Source of the DNA: Streptomyces sp. NBC_01233
Lineage (GTDB): Bacteria > Actinomycetota > Actinomycetes > Streptomycetales > Streptomycetaceae
Direction: 5' to 3'
DNA length: 64,000 nucleotides
Assembly (NCBI RefSeq): GCF_035989305.1
Contig: NZ_CP108514.1
Coordinates: 3,720,501 to 3,784,500 of the forward strand
Part shown: positions 26,131 to 35,392 of the stretch, piece after piece
Layout: every line of letters starts with the position of its first letter
Position numbering within the stretch: the stretch's first letter is position 1
The notes under the pieces: generated by a model
Database searches by the model: none
What the model saw: the letters and a program-made list of their open reading frames with translations, nothing else
What the model was told of the DNA's origin: nothing
Made by a program: the position numbers and the translations under genes

Positions 26131-27471
26131 TCAGGAGCGGAGGGCGGCGATGGCGTCGGACAGGGCGGTCGGGACGTCCTCGACCAGGGTGTGGGCGCCG
26201 TCGCGGACGATGTGGCGGCCGGCCACGACCGTGTGGCGGATGTCCGACGCCGTGGCGGCGAACACCGCCGTCTCCGCGCCGAGGCGCGCCGGCGCCCCCG
26301 CCGTCCGGACGGAGTCCAGCGCGATCGTGGTGAAGTCCGCGAGCGCGCCCGCCTCCAGGCGGCCCGCGTCGCCCAGGCCCAGTGCCGCATGGCCGTCGGC
26401 GGTGGCGGCGGCGAGCAGGGCGTTCGCCGTCCAATGCCCCCGGGTACGGCTGCGCAGGCGCTCGTTCAGCTCCATCGCGCGGGCCTCCTCCAGCAGGTCG
26501 ATCACGGCGTGGCTGTCGCTGCCGAGCGAGAGCGGGCTGCCCGCGTGCTGGAGGCGGGTCGCCGGGCCGATGCCGTCGGCGAGGTCGCGTTCCGTGGTGG
26601 GGCACATGCAGGTGCCGGTGGTGGTCCCGCCGAGGAGGGCGATGTCCGCGTCGGTGAGGTGGGTGTTGTGGACGCCGGTGGTGCGCGGGCCGAGCACCCC
26701 GTGGTCGGCGAGGAGCTGGGTCGGGGTGCGGCCGTGGGCGGCCTGGCAGGCGTCGTTCTCGGCGGTCTGCTCGGAGAGGTGGACGTGCAGCGGCGCCCCG
26801 CGCTCCTCGGCCCAGCGGGCGACGGTGGCCAGCTGGTCGGCGGGCACGGCGCGGACCGAGTGGATCGCGGCGCCGATCAGGGCGTGCTCGCGGGGCTTGA
26901 GGGCACTCGCGCGTTCGGCCCAGGCCTCGGCGGTGCCGTCGGAGAAGCGCAGCTGGTGGGTGTTGGGGGCCTCGCCGAAGCCCGAGGACAGGTAGGCGGT
27001 GTCCAGGAGGGTGATCCGGATGCCGGCCGCGGCGGCGGCCTCGATCAGGGCCTCGCCCATGGCGTTCGGGTCGGCGTAGGCGGCGCCGCCGGGCGCGTGG
27101 TGGACGTAGTGGAACTCGCCGACGTTGGTGATGCCGGCCAGCGCCATCTCGGCGTACACGGCGCGGGCGAGCGCGAAGTAGCTGTCGGGAGTGAGGTTCT
27201 GGGCGACCTTGTACATGAGGTCGCGCCAGGTCCAGAAGGTGCCGGAGCCGACCTGGACCGTGGAGCGCAGGGCCCGGTGGAAGGCGTGGCTGTGGGCGTT
27301 GGCCAGGCCCGGCAGCGTCAGGCCGCGCAGGACCTCCGCGCCGGGCGGCGGGGTCCCGACCCCGGTGCGCAGGGCGCCGATCCGCCCCTCTTCGGTGACC
27401 TCCAGGGCCACGCCTGGCTCGACACGGGTGCCGAGCCAGGCGTGCTCCAGCCAGTACGTCGTCAACGACAT
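26131..27471 (-). CDS. hutF: Formimidoylglutamate deiminase HutF
   Basis: 446-residue amidohydrolase converting N-formimino-L-glutamate to N-formyl-L-glutamate and ammonia. Metal site [14 protein letters not shown] (His60, His62), [11 protein letters not shown] and [17 protein letters not shown] are family hallmarks. Its start overlaps the upstream M20 hydrolase stop by 10 bases. Presence of HutF implies the five-step pathway that needs an N-formylglutamate deformylase rather than direct formiminoglutamase. Confidence 0.93.
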   Translation of the reverse strand: MSLTTYWLEHAWLGTRVEPGVALEVTEEGRIGALRTGVGTPPPGAEVLRGLTLPGLANAHSHAFHRALRSTVQVGSGTFWTWRDLMYKVAQNLTPDSYFALARAVYAEMALAGITNVGEFHYVHHAPGGAAYADPNAMGEALIEAAAAAGIRITLLDTAYLSSGFGEAPNTHQLRFSDGTAEAWAERASALKPREHALIGAAIHSVRAVPADQLATVARWAEERGAPLHVHLSEQTAENDACQAAHGRTPTQLLADHGVLGPRTTGVHNTHLTDADIALLGGTTTGTCMCPTTERDLADGIGPATRLQHAGSPLSLGSDSHAVIDLLEEARAMELNERLRSRTRGHWTANALLAAATADGHAALGLGDAGRLEAGALADFTTIALDSVRTAGAPARLGAETAVFAATASDIRHTVVAGRHIVRDGAHTLVEDVPTALSDAIAALRS

Positions 27472-28667
27472 GCCAGGCCTTCCAGTACGTCGGCGAGGGC
27501 GAGGACGCCGGCCACGCAGTCGTCCTCGGCGGCGAACTCCTTCGGGGAGTGGGAGACGCCGGTGGGGTTCCGTACGAACAGCATGGCGGTCGGGACGTCC
27601 GCGGAGAGGATTCCCGCGTCGTGTCCCGCCCCGGTGCCGAGGACGGGGACGGCCCCGCCCAGGATCCGGTTCATCTCGTCGCGCAGGGCGTGCTCGAACT
27701 CGACGACCGGGGTGAAGGACTCCCGGACGATGCCGAGGTCGATGCCGTCCTGGTCGGCGCGCTCGCGGGCGGCCTTCTCGATGGCGGTGACGACCGTGTC
27801 GAGGGTGGCCTGGTCGGCGGCCCGGGAGTCGAGCCAGCCACGCACGAGGGAGGGGATGGCGTTGACCCCGTTGGGCTCGACCGAGATCTTCCCGAAGGTG
27901 GCCACGGCCCCGGCGAGGGCCGCCTCGGTGCGGGCCGCGAGGACGGTCGCCGCGTACGTGAGCATCGGGTCGCGGCGGTCGACCAGCCGGGTGGTGCCGG
28001 CGTGGTTGGCCTCGCCGCGGAAGTCGAACCGCCAGCGGCCGTGCGGCCAGATCGCGGAGGCGATGCCGACGCGGTCACCGGACAGGTCCAGGGCGCGGCC
28101 CTGTTCCACGTGGAGTTCGACGAAGGCGCCGATGCGGGCGAGCCGTTCGGGGTCGGCCCCGATGGCCTCGGGGTCGTATCCGGCGGCCTCCATGGCCTGC
28201 GGCAGGCCGATGCCGTCGGCGTCGCGGAGCTCGTACGCCTTCTCCTTGGTCAGCTGCCCGGCGGCGAGCCGGGAGCCGACGCAGGCGAGCCCGAAGCGGG
28301 CGCCCTCCTCGTCACCGAAGTTGGTGATGGCCAGCGGCCTGGAGAACTCCGCGCCCTTCCTGCGGAGTTCGTCCAGGGCCGCGAAGGAGGACACCACCCC
28401 GAGGGGGCCGTCGAAGGCCCCGCCGTCGGGGACGGAGTCCAGGTGCGAGCCGGTGACCACGGCGTCCCCCGCGAGGGGGTCGCCGAGCCAGGCCCACTGG
28501 TTGCCGTTGCGGTCGGTCTCGTACGTGAGCCCGCGCGCCTCGGCCTGCTCCTGGAACCAGGTCCGGCAGTCGGCGTCGGCCCCGCTCCAGGCGTAGCGGC
28601 GGTACCCGCCGCTGTCGGCGTTGCGGCCGATCGGCGCGAGCTCGGCCCACATCTCGTGGAAGGTCAC
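27462..28667 (-). CDS. M20-family amidohydrolase (allantoate amidohydrolase-like)
   Basis: 401-residue binuclear metal hydrolase of the allantoate amidohydrolase / N-carbamoyl-L-amino-acid hydrolase group. Ligands appear in [18 protein letters not shown] (His75, Asp86), [12 protein letters not shown] (Glu) and GAGHDAG (His); the dimerisation loop [10 protein letters not shown] is present. The GTG start overlaps the hutU stop (GTGA), and its stop overlaps hutF. That position between hutU and hutF suggests a hut role, perhaps hydrolysis of N-formylglutamate, rather than purine breakdown (inference). Confidence 0.88.
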   Translation of the reverse strand: MTFHEMWAELAPIGRNADSGGYRRYAWSGADADCRTWFQEQAEARGLTYETDRNGNQWAWLGDPLAGDAVVTGSHLDSVPDGGAFDGPLGVVSSFAALDELRRKGAEFSRPLAITNFGDEEGARFGLACVGSRLAAGQLTKEKAYELRDADGIGLPQAMEAAGYDPEAIGADPERLARIGAFVELHVEQGRALDLSGDRVGIASAIWPHGRWRFDFRGEANHAGTTRLVDRRDPMLTYAATVLAARTEAALAGAVATFGKISVEPNGVNAIPSLVRGWLDSRAADQATLDTVVTAIEKAARERADQDGIDLGIVRESFTPVVEFEHALRDEMNRILGGAVPVLGTGAGHDAGILSADVPTAMLFVRNPTGVSHSPKEFAAEDDCVAGVLALADVLEGLACR

Positions 28668-30349
28668 GCGTCGTCGCCCTCGCGCATGGGGACGCGGACG
28701 CCGCGCTCGTCGGCGACCGTCTCGGCGATGTCGTAGCCGGCGTCGACGTGGCGGATGACGCCCATGCCCGGGTCGTTGGTGAGGACGCGGCGGATCTTCT
28801 CGCCGGCCAGCGGGGTGCCGTCGGCGACGGTGACCTGGCCCGCGTGGATGGAGCGGCCCATGCCGACGCCGCCACCGTGGTGGATGGAGACCCAGGAGGC
28901 GCCGGAGGCCACGTTGACCATGGCGTTGAGCAGCGGCCAGTCGGCGATGGCGTCGGAGCCGTCGAGCATGGCCTCGGTCTCGCGGTACGGGGAGGCGACG
29001 GAGCCGCAGTCGAGGTGGTCGCGGCCGATGACGAGCGGCGCGGCGAGGGTGCCGTCGGCGACCATCTCGTTGAAGCGCTCGCCGGCCTTGTCGCGCTCGC
29101 CGTAGCCGAGCCAGCAGATGCGCGCGGGCAGTCCCTGGAAGTGGACGCGCTCGCCGGCCATCTTGATCCAGCGGTGCAGGGACTCGTTCTCGGGGAAGAG
29201 CTCCAGCATCGCCTTGTCGGTCTTGTGGATGTCCGAGGCCTCGCCGGACAGGGCCGCCCAGCGGAAGGGGCCCTTGCCCTCGCAGAACAGCGGGCGGATG
29301 TAGGCGGGGACGAAGCCGGGGAAGGCGAAGGCGCGGTCGTAGCCGGCCAGCTGGGCCTCGCCGCGGATGGAGTTGCCGTAGTCGAAGACCTCGGCTCCGG
29401 CGTCCATGAAGCCGACCATGGCCTCGACGTGCTTGGCCATGGACTCGCGGGCCCGGGTGGTGAAGCCGGCCGGGTCCTTGGCGGCGTAGGCGGCCATGTC
29501 GTCGAAGTCGACGCCGGTCGGCAGGTAGGCGAGCGGGTCGTGCGCGGAGGTCTGGTCCGTCACGATGTCGATCGGGGCGCCCTCGGCCAGCATCTGCGGG
29601 AGCAGGTCGGCGGCGTTGCCGAGCAGGCCGATGGAGAGCGGCTTGCGGGCGTCGCGGGCCTCGACGGCCAGCTGGAGGGCGTGGCGCAGGTTGTCGGCCT
29701 TGACGTCCAGGTAGCGGTGCTCGATGCGGCGGTCGATGGCGCGCGGGTCGACGTCGATGCAGATCGCGACGCCGTCGTTCATCGTCACGGCCAGCGGCTG
29801 GGCGCCGCCCATGCCGCCGAGGCCGGCGGTGAGGGTGATGGTGCCGGCCAGGGTGCCGTTGACCCCTCCCTTACCGATTGAATGCAGCTTCGCGGCGACG
29901 GCGGCGAAGGTCTCGTAGGTGCCCTGGAGGATGCCCTGCGTGCCGATGTAGATCCAGGACCCGGCGGTCATCTGGCCGTACATGGTCAGGCCCAGGTGCT
30001 CCAGGCGGCGGAACTCCTCCCAGTTGGCCCAGTCGCCGACGAGGTTGGAGTTGGCGAGCAGGACGCGCGGCGCCCACTCGTGCGTCTGCATCACGCCGAC
30101 CGGGCGGCCGGACTGAACGAGCATCGTCTCGTCCTGCTTGAGGGTCTGGAGGGTGCGGACCATCGCGTCGTACGAGCGCCAGTCGCGGGCGGCCTTGCCG
30201 GTGCCGCCGTAGACGACGAGCTTGTCGGGGTGCTCGGCGACCTCGGGGTCGAGGTTGTTCTGGAGCATCCGCAGCGCGGCCTCCTGCTGCCATCCCAGGG
30301 TGCTGAGCTCGGTGCCTCGCGCGGCACGTACGGGGCGGGGTCCTGACAT
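28664..30349 (-). CDS. hutU: Urocanate hydratase HutU
   Basis: 561-residue NAD+-dependent enzyme adding water to urocanate, step 2 of histidine breakdown. Motifs: [38 protein letters not shown] (NAD+ binding) and [15 protein letters not shown] with the conserved Cys. ATG 30349 with GGAGG seven bases upstream is preferred over the ATG at 30385. First gene of the hut operon; no histidine ammonia-lyase (hutH) gene is visible in the window. Confidence 0.96.
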   Translation of the reverse strand: MSGPRPVRAARGTELSTLGWQQEAALRMLQNNLDPEVAEHPDKLVVYGGTGKAARDWRSYDAMVRTLQTLKQDETMLVQSGRPVGVMQTHEWAPRVLLANSNLVGDWANWEEFRRLEHLGLTMYGQMTAGSWIYIGTQGILQGTYETFAAVAAKLHSIGKGGVNGTLAGTITLTAGLGGMGGAQPLAVTMNDGVAICIDVDPRAIDRRIEHRYLDVKADNLRHALQLAVEARDARKPLSIGLLGNAADLLPQMLAEGAPIDIVTDQTSAHDPLAYLPTGVDFDDMAAYAAKDPAGFTTRARESMAKHVEAMVGFMDAGAEVFDYGNSIRGEAQLAGYDRAFAFPGFVPAYIRPLFCEGKGPFRWAALSGEASDIHKTDKAMLELFPENESLHRWIKMAGERVHFQGLPARICWLGYGERDKAGERFNEMVADGTLAAPLVIGRDHLDCGSVASPYRETEAMLDGSDAIADWPLLNAMVNVASGASWVSIHHGGGVGMGRSIHAGQVTVADGTPLAGEKIRRVLTNDPGMGVIRHVDAGYDIAETVADERGVRVPMREGDDA

Positions 30350-30396
30350 GGCGGTGCCTCCTCCGATGTTGGTATTTCCATTCACATCCTGACGCG

Positions 30397-30410
30397 CTGA
30401 ATAGATTCAG
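30397..30410. promoter_or_regulatory. 14-bp palindrome in the hutU / decarboxylase divergent promoter
   Basis: CTGAAT (30397-30402), ag, ATTCAG (30405-30410). It is centred in the 95-bp space between the two divergent starts. The 9-mer ATTCAGTCA at its right edge recurs at 33168-33176 upstream of the RpiR-type gene. Candidate operator for that regulator. Confidence 0.45.
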
Positions 30411-30444
30411 TCAACAGCTGCGGCCGGCCCTGTCGAATGATGGG

Positions 30445-31809
30445 ATGGCGGACATGGCTGCAAACACGGATGTGGGCGAGGACGCCGCCGCGCGCCGGGA
30501 TCTTGCCGTACGGGCCGCCGTCGAACAGGGACTCGTGGGCGGGGCCGACTCCGCGGAGCCGCTGACCTGCCTGCTCGACACCGCCGGGATCCGCTCCTCC
30601 GCCGCCGCCCTGACCGGCGCCTTCGCGGCCGCCCTGGCCCCCGGCACCCCGGTCCTGCACGCCTTCGCCGTCAAGGCCGCCCCGCTCGTCCCGGTGCTGC
30701 GGCTGCTCGCGGACGCCGGGCTCGGCTGCGAGGTGGCCAGCCCCGGCGAGCTGGCGCTGGCCCGGGCGGCCGGGGTGCCCGCCGGGCGGACCGTCCTGGA
30801 CTCCCCCGCCAAGACCGCCGCCGAACTGCGCGAGGCCCTGGCCCTCGGCATCGCCGTCAACGCCGACAACCCGCAGGAGCTGGCACGCCTCGACGCGCTC
30901 GTCGCGCAGGCACCCACCACGGCGCCGATCGGCCTGCGGATCAACCCGCAGACCGGCGCCGGCACCATCGACGCGCTGTCCACCGCCACGGCGACCTCGA
31001 AGTTCGGGGTCGCCCTGCGCGATCCCGGCGCGCGCGAGTGGCTCGTGAGGGCATATCTGGACCGGCCGTGGCTCACCCGCCTGCACGTCCACTCGGGCTC
31101 GCAGGGCGTCCCCCTGGCCCTGATCGCGGAAGGCGTACGGGAACTGCACGCGCTGGCCGAGGAGATCAACGCGGCCGCCGGGCGCCGCCAGGTCGACACG
31201 CTCGACATCGGCGGCGGCCTGCCGGTGAACTTCGCCTCGGACGAGGAGACGCCCCGGTTCGCCGCGTACGTGACCGCACTGCGCGAGGCGGTCCCCGCGC
31301 TCTTCTCCGGCGCGTACGGCCTGGTCACGGAGTTCGGCCGGTCCCTGCTGGCCAAGCACGGCCTCGTCCTGGCCCGGGTCGAGTACACCAAGACCAGCGG
31401 CTCCCGGCCGATCGCGCTCACCCACGCCGGGGTGCAGCTGGCGACGCGCACCGCGTACGCGCCGGCGGCCTGGCCGGTGCGGATCCTGCCGTACGACGCC
31501 AAGGGGGCGCCGAAGACCGGCGACCCGGTCGCCCAGGACGTCGCGGGGCCGGCCTGCTTCGCGGGGGACCTGCTCGCGACGGGCCGGGAACTCCCGCTGC
31601 TCGCCCCCGGCGATCTGATCGGCGTCCCGGACACCGGCGCGTACTTCTTCACCGCGCACTACGGCTACAACAGCCTGCCCCGCCCGGCGGTCCACGGCTT
31701 CACCGTGGACCCGGGAGGCCAGGTCCGCTTCAGCCTTGCCAGGCCGGCGCAGTCCGTCGAGGCCATCGTGGCCGAGGCGGGCGGCGCGCTCGGCGACGCC
31801 CTGCTCTAG
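30445..31809 (+). CDS. PLP fold-type III decarboxylase (diaminopimelate/ornithine type)
   Basis: 454 residues. Alanine-racemase-like barrel with PLP lysine Lys77 in HAFAVKAAP, HVHSGSQG, the phosphate loop DIGGGLP and ALTHAGVQ, then a C-terminal beta domain. The second-subunit active-site segment, usually CESxD, reads CFAGD, so specificity for meso-diaminopimelate is doubtful. Biosynthetic lysA is expected elsewhere in the genome. It starts divergently from hutU, which may mean a shared regulator. Confidence 0.8.
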   Translation: MADMAANTDVGEDAAARRDLAVRAAVEQGLVGGADSAEPLTCLLDTAGIRSSAAALTGAFAAALAPGTPVLHAFAVKAAPLVPVLRLLADAGLGCEVASPGELALARAAGVPAGRTVLDSPAKTAAELREALALGIAVNADNPQELARLDALVAQAPTTAPIGLRINPQTGAGTIDALSTATATSKFGVALRDPGAREWLVRAYLDRPWLTRLHVHSGSQGVPLALIAEGVRELHALAEEINAAAGRRQVDTLDIGGGLPVNFASDEETPRFAAYVTALREAVPALFSGAYGLVTEFGRSLLAKHGLVLARVEYTKTSGSRPIALTHAGVQLATRTAYAPAAWPVRILPYDAKGAPKTGDPVAQDVAGPACFAGDLLATGRELPLLAPGDLIGVPDTGAYFFTAHYGYNSLPRPAVHGFTVDPGGQVRFSLARPAQSVEAIVAEAGGALGDALL

Positions 31810-31842
31810 CCCCGCCGCCGCGCGGGACCTCCCCGGGCCCGC

Positions 31843-32295
31843 ATGACCCGCACCGCCGCACTCCCGCTCCCCGCCCGCACCGAGGTCGCCGTCGTCGGCG
31901 CCGGCCCCACCGGCCTCGCCCTGGCCGTGACCCTGGCCGAGGCCGGTATCGACTTCGTGCTCCTCGACAGGCAGGCCGAGGGCGCCAACACCTCCCGCAC
32001 CGCCGTCGTGCACGCCCGCACCCTGGAGGTCCTCGACGAGCTCGACCGAAGCGGCGCCCTCACCGCCGACCTCGTCGGCCGCGCCCTGGCCACCGGGAAC
32101 CTCGACGGCTACGAGGCCCGCCGCCGCCCCGTCGCCCGGCGGGTGGTGGCCCTCACCGGCCGGATGACCCGGGTCGCGACCACCCGGAACCCGGCCCTGC
32201 TCGCCGTGCGCAACACCCTGCTGCCGCTGCTCGCCCGCATCCCGGCGCTGCGCGACCGCCTCGCCACCGAGCTGGCGGAGCTCGACCACCGCTGA
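31843..32295 (+). pseudogene. Flavin monooxygenase with internal deletion
   Basis: 150 residues in one open frame. Residues 1-75 are the start of an aromatic-ring FAD monooxygenase (EVAVVGAGPTGLALAVTLAEAG, the ADP-binding motif, then SRTAVVHARTLEVL). From about residue 86 (NLDGYEARRRPVARRVVALTGRMT) the sequence matches the region that follows the second FAD motif near the C-terminus. The ~250 residues between, including the GDAAH motif and the substrate domain, are missing. An in-frame deletion is the simplest explanation; activity is unlikely. Confidence 0.8.
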
Positions 32296-32298
32296 GGC

Positions 32299-33141
32299 TC
32301 ACTCCACGAACAGGCCTCGGGCGGCGGCTCGGGCGTCGAAGGCCTCCAGGCGGGCCTGCGCGTCCGGGAGGGCGTCCGCCATCGCCTCCAGCAGCACCCG
32401 GCCCAGCAACATCGGCGCGCACGCGGTGTCGAAGGCCAGCCCGGTCCCGACCGGCGCCGGGATCAGCAGGTCCGAGTGGCGGGCCACGGGCGCGAAGGCC
32501 GAGTCGGCGACCGTCACCACGGTCAGCCCGGCCGCCCGCCCGTGCTCCAGCGCCTCCGCCACCTCCCGCGGATGCCGCGGCAGCGCGAAGCACAGCAACG
32601 CCGAGGCCCCCGCGCCGACGGCCGCGTCGATCCGGTCGGCGAGCATCGAACCGCCCTCGTCGAGGAGGCGTACGTCCGGGTGCACCTTGGCCGCGAAGTA
32701 CGCGAACCCGCGCGCCTGCGAGGAGGCCGCCCGCAGCCCGAGCACCGGCAGCGGGGTCGAGGCGGCGAGCAGCCGCCCCGCCTCCTCGACGGGCGCGGGA
32801 TCGGCGAGCATCCCGGCCAGCTGCCGCAGGTTCTCGATCTCGCCGAGCACTGCCTGCTGGTACTCGTTGTACGAGTCCTCCTGCGCGGCCTCGGCCCGCT
32901 CGGCGGGAGCCACCTCGCGCAGGTGCCGGCGCAGCGCGGGATACCCGTCGAAGCCCAGCGCCACCGCGAACCGCGTCACCGACGGCTGGCTCACCCCGGC
33001 CAGCTCGGCGAGCTCGACGCTCGACAGGAAGGGCACCTCCGCCGCTCCGCGGACCATGCAGTGCGCGATCCGCCGCTGGGTCGGCGTCAGCCGGTGCCCC
33101 TCGAACAGCTTCTGCAGCCGCATGGCCGGGCTGTCACTCAT
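32299..33141 (-). CDS. RpiR/MurR-family transcriptional regulator
   Basis: 280 residues. N-terminal helix-turn-helix (about residues 43-63: ELAELAGVSQPSVTRFAVALGF) and a C-terminal SIS sugar-phosphate isomerase domain (about 120-260). ATG 33141 has GGAGGGG upstream. Family members respond to phosphorylated sugars or other small anions. It sits three genes from hutU, and its promoter shares a 9-mer with the hutU promoter, so hut control is possible but unproven. Confidence 0.9.
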   Translation of the reverse strand: MSDSPAMRLQKLFEGHRLTPTQRRIAHCMVRGAAEVPFLSSVELAELAGVSQPSVTRFAVALGFDGYPALRRHLREVAPAERAEAAQEDSYNEYQQAVLGEIENLRQLAGMLADPAPVEEAGRLLAASTPLPVLGLRAASSQARGFAYFAAKVHPDVRLLDEGGSMLADRIDAAVGAGASALLCFALPRHPREVAEALEHGRAAGLTVVTVADSAFAPVARHSDLLIPAPVGTGLAFDTACAPMLLGRVLLEAMADALPDAQARLEAFDARAAARGLFVE

Positions 33142-33185
33142 GCCGTCCCCTCCGTCCCCGGTGAGCCATTCAGTCACGGAGCACT

Positions 33186-33203
33186 CTGCATGCGGTTATG
33201 CAG
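33186..33203. promoter_or_regulatory. Inverted repeat upstream of RpiR-family gene
   Basis: CTGCAT (33186-33191), six bases, ATGCAG (33198-33203), 45-60 bp upstream of the regulator's start. Possible autoregulatory operator. Confidence 0.35.
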
Positions 33204-33238
33204 CGGGGCAAGCCGTGCCCGCGATCCGGATAGGGGGG

Positions 33239-34633
33239 CTAGTACTGCAACCGCATGTGTGGGTCGTGGCCTCGGCGTTGGTAATGGCAGCGGCGGGCTC
33301 GGGCCTGGCTGCGGCGCCGGAAGCGTGACCAGTGCAGACGGTGCTCGTTGCTGTGGCAGCGGGGCGTGACGACGACGTGCCCGATCATCCGGCGGATCTC
33401 CGGGACGCTGAGGGGTATGAGGTCTTGCTCGTCATCTCCGCTGCCCCTTTTGCGGCTTCTGCGGCACGGATGGCCGTGAGGTAGGCCAGGACGGCCATGG
33501 CCAGGGTGATGTGCCGGTACCAGGCCCGGTAGAGCCGCACCTGGTAGTGATCGAGCCCGCATTCACCCTTCGCGGTCTGGAAGCATTCCTCCACCGCCCA
33601 CCTGGCTCCGGCGGTCCTGACCAGGTCTTTCAGCCGGGAAGTGACGGGGCCATAGCAGACGTAGTAGGCGATGTCGGTGGGGTCGGACAGATTGCGGCGG
33701 GCGAGCACCCAGTGCCCGGATCCGCCCTCCCAGGCGGGCCGGATCGCGACGCGGGCCCAGTGGTAGATCCGCTGGCCGTGGGCGCCTGCTCCGGCGGAGA
33801 TCCGCTTCCATGCCTGCTTCGGCAGGGCCGCGATCAGCTCGTCGACGCGGGCGTCCCGGCCGTCGGCGGTGATCACGGTGTCGTTGACCTTGGTGGCCAG
33901 CACATACGCGGCCTGGCGTTCTTCCAGCCAGGCGCGGAAGTGCTTGACCTGCCCGTATGCCTCGTCCGCGGTCACCCAGGCGAAGGGAACAGCCGCGTCG
34001 ATGGCGCGTTGCAGCATCCACTTGAGGTGCTCGATCTTCGTGGCGAACGGCACGGTGTCGTCGATCCCGGCTGCCCGGCAGCGGTCGCGGTCGTCCGTCC
34101 AGGACTTCGGGACGTAGAGTTCCCGGTCGATCAGCGCCCGCCCTTTGGCGGATGCGTAGGCGAGGAAGGTGCCGATCTGGCAGTTCTCGGTGCGGCCAGC
34201 GGTGCCGGAATACTGCCGCTGGACCCCTGCTGACCTGGTGCCCTTCTTCAGGAACCCGGTGTCGTCCCCGATGAGCACGCCATCCTTGGCGCCGATGGTC
34301 TCCACGACGAAGTCCCGGACATCGTCGCGGACCGCGTTCTCGTCCCATTCGGAGTGGTTGAGCAGGCGTTGCACACCGTCCGGGCGGAGCTGGCCGACCT
34401 GCTCGGCCAGCGTCCACCCGTTCTTCTTCTCTAGCGGCGCAAGCAGGCCCGTCATGTAGTCCAGAGCCCGATCACGTGGCTCCGACCTGCCAAAACGATG
34501 CCCGAACCGGGCATGCAACCCCGCTACACCCTCGGACCACGACTCGATCTGCTCAACCGTCAGCGATTCATCACACAGTCACAACAACGAGCAACCTCAC
34601 CGACCGTCACGCCACATGCGGTTGCAGTACTAG
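33239..34633 (-). mobile_element. IS701-family insertion sequence, complete
   Basis: Inverted ends tactgcaaccgcatgtg (33243-33259) and its exact complement (34613-34629) are flanked on both sides by CTAG (33239-33242, 34630-34633). A 4-bp CTAG target duplication is typical of IS701. The element is 1,387 bp between the target copies. One transposase gene on the minus strand. Confidence 0.9.
33385..34518 (-). CDS. IS701-family transposase
   Basis: 377 residues from a TTG start. DDE residues appear in LIGDDTGFLKKGT, WVTADEAYG and RWAVEECFQTAKGECGLDHYQ. The homologous frame continues about 20 codons further upstream (ESLTVEQIESWSEGVAGL) to a stop, so the true start may be a rare codon near 34578. 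With perfect ends and an intact catalytic core the element could still be active. Confidence 0.88.
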   Translation of the reverse strand: MHARFGHRFGRSEPRDRALDYMTGLLAPLEKKNGWTLAEQVGQLRPDGVQRLLNHSEWDENAVRDDVRDFVVETIGAKDGVLIGDDTGFLKKGTRSAGVQRQYSGTAGRTENCQIGTFLAYASAKGRALIDRELYVPKSWTDDRDRCRAAGIDDTVPFATKIEHLKWMLQRAIDAAVPFAWVTADEAYGQVKHFRAWLEERQAAYVLATKVNDTVITADGRDARVDELIAALPKQAWKRISAGAGAHGQRIYHWARVAIRPAWEGGSGHWVLARRNLSDPTDIAYYVCYGPVTSRLKDLVRTAGARWAVEECFQTAKGECGLDHYQVRLYRAWYRHITLAMAVLAYLTAIRAAEAAKGAAEMTSKTSYPSASRRSAG

Positions 34634-34718
34634 CCCCAGTGCCGGGGCCCGCGGCGGTTCCTACCGTGGGGGCACGGACGCCCACGCCCAAGAGCTGAAG
34701 AAGGAACTCGACGCCACG

Positions 34719-35054
34719 ATGGACGCCCGGCGGGAGCTGGGGCCGGAGTACGAGGCCGCACTGGTGGACTCGTTCGTCGAGAAGGTCGACACGCAGGTCC
34801 GGCGGCGCCTCGCGGAGGAACGCCTGGCCGCGGCCCGCGGAGACATCCGCCCCTCCGCCCCGCCGGCGGACGGCAACTTCGGCGAACGCTTCGGCTTCGC
34901 GATCATCACCCTGGTGCTGGCGGTCCCGCTGTCGGCCATCGCCGTCGCGGAGGCCCACCTGAGCGGCCTCCTGGTCACCTGGGCCGGGATCGTGGGCGTG
35001 AACTTCATCCACGCCGGCAAGCGGTTCCGGCGGGGGTCCGGCGACCGGGCCTAG
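34719..35054 (+). CDS. Small membrane protein, start unclear next to IS701
   Basis: 111 residues from ATG 34719. Acidic/basic helical N-terminus (ELGPEYEAALVDSFVEKVDTQVRRRLAEERL), then two membrane helices (FAIITLVLAVPLSAIAV and LLVTWAGIVGVNFIH). Upstream in frame the likely conserved ELKKELDAT continues with no ATG, GTG or TTG before the IS701 end. With the IS removed, the frame would run back to an ATG at 33190. The insertion therefore may have cut the native 5' end. Conserved actinobacterial type, function unknown. Confidence 0.6.
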   Translation: MDARRELGPEYEAALVDSFVEKVDTQVRRRLAEERLAAARGDIRPSAPPADGNFGERFGFAIITLVLAVPLSAIAVAEAHLSGLLVTWAGIVGVNFIHAGKRFRRGSGDRA

Positions 35055-35392
35055 CCCGAGCGCCCGCGCCTCGGACGCCGACGGGGGCGGAGGCGGAGGC
35101 GGGAAGAGTTGCGCGGGGACCGCCGCACCCTCGGTCGCCCGAGGGGCGGGACGACGGCGGTCCCCGCGAAGGACACGGCCGGGTCAGGGCCGTCCGCGTC
35201 CGTGGCGTCCGCGCGGTCCGGGAGCCGCTCCGGAGGTACGCGTACGCCGTTCGGTGGTGCCGGCCGGGATCCGGTCTCCCGGACTTCCCTGCCGACAACC
35301 ACCACTGTGCCGGAGCCGTGTTAAGCCGGTGCTGCCGTCACGTGTCATGCCCGTACCGTTTGCGCGAAGGCCACGCGCGGCCCCGTAACCGG
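35055..35392. other. Intergenic region with large two-tier hairpin
   Basis: No gene seen. A 14-bp stem (35112-35125 with 35155-35168) encloses a 6-bp inner stem (CCTCGG 35129-35134, CCGAGG 35139-35144). It lies between convergent genes and is probably a terminator. Confidence 0.6.
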
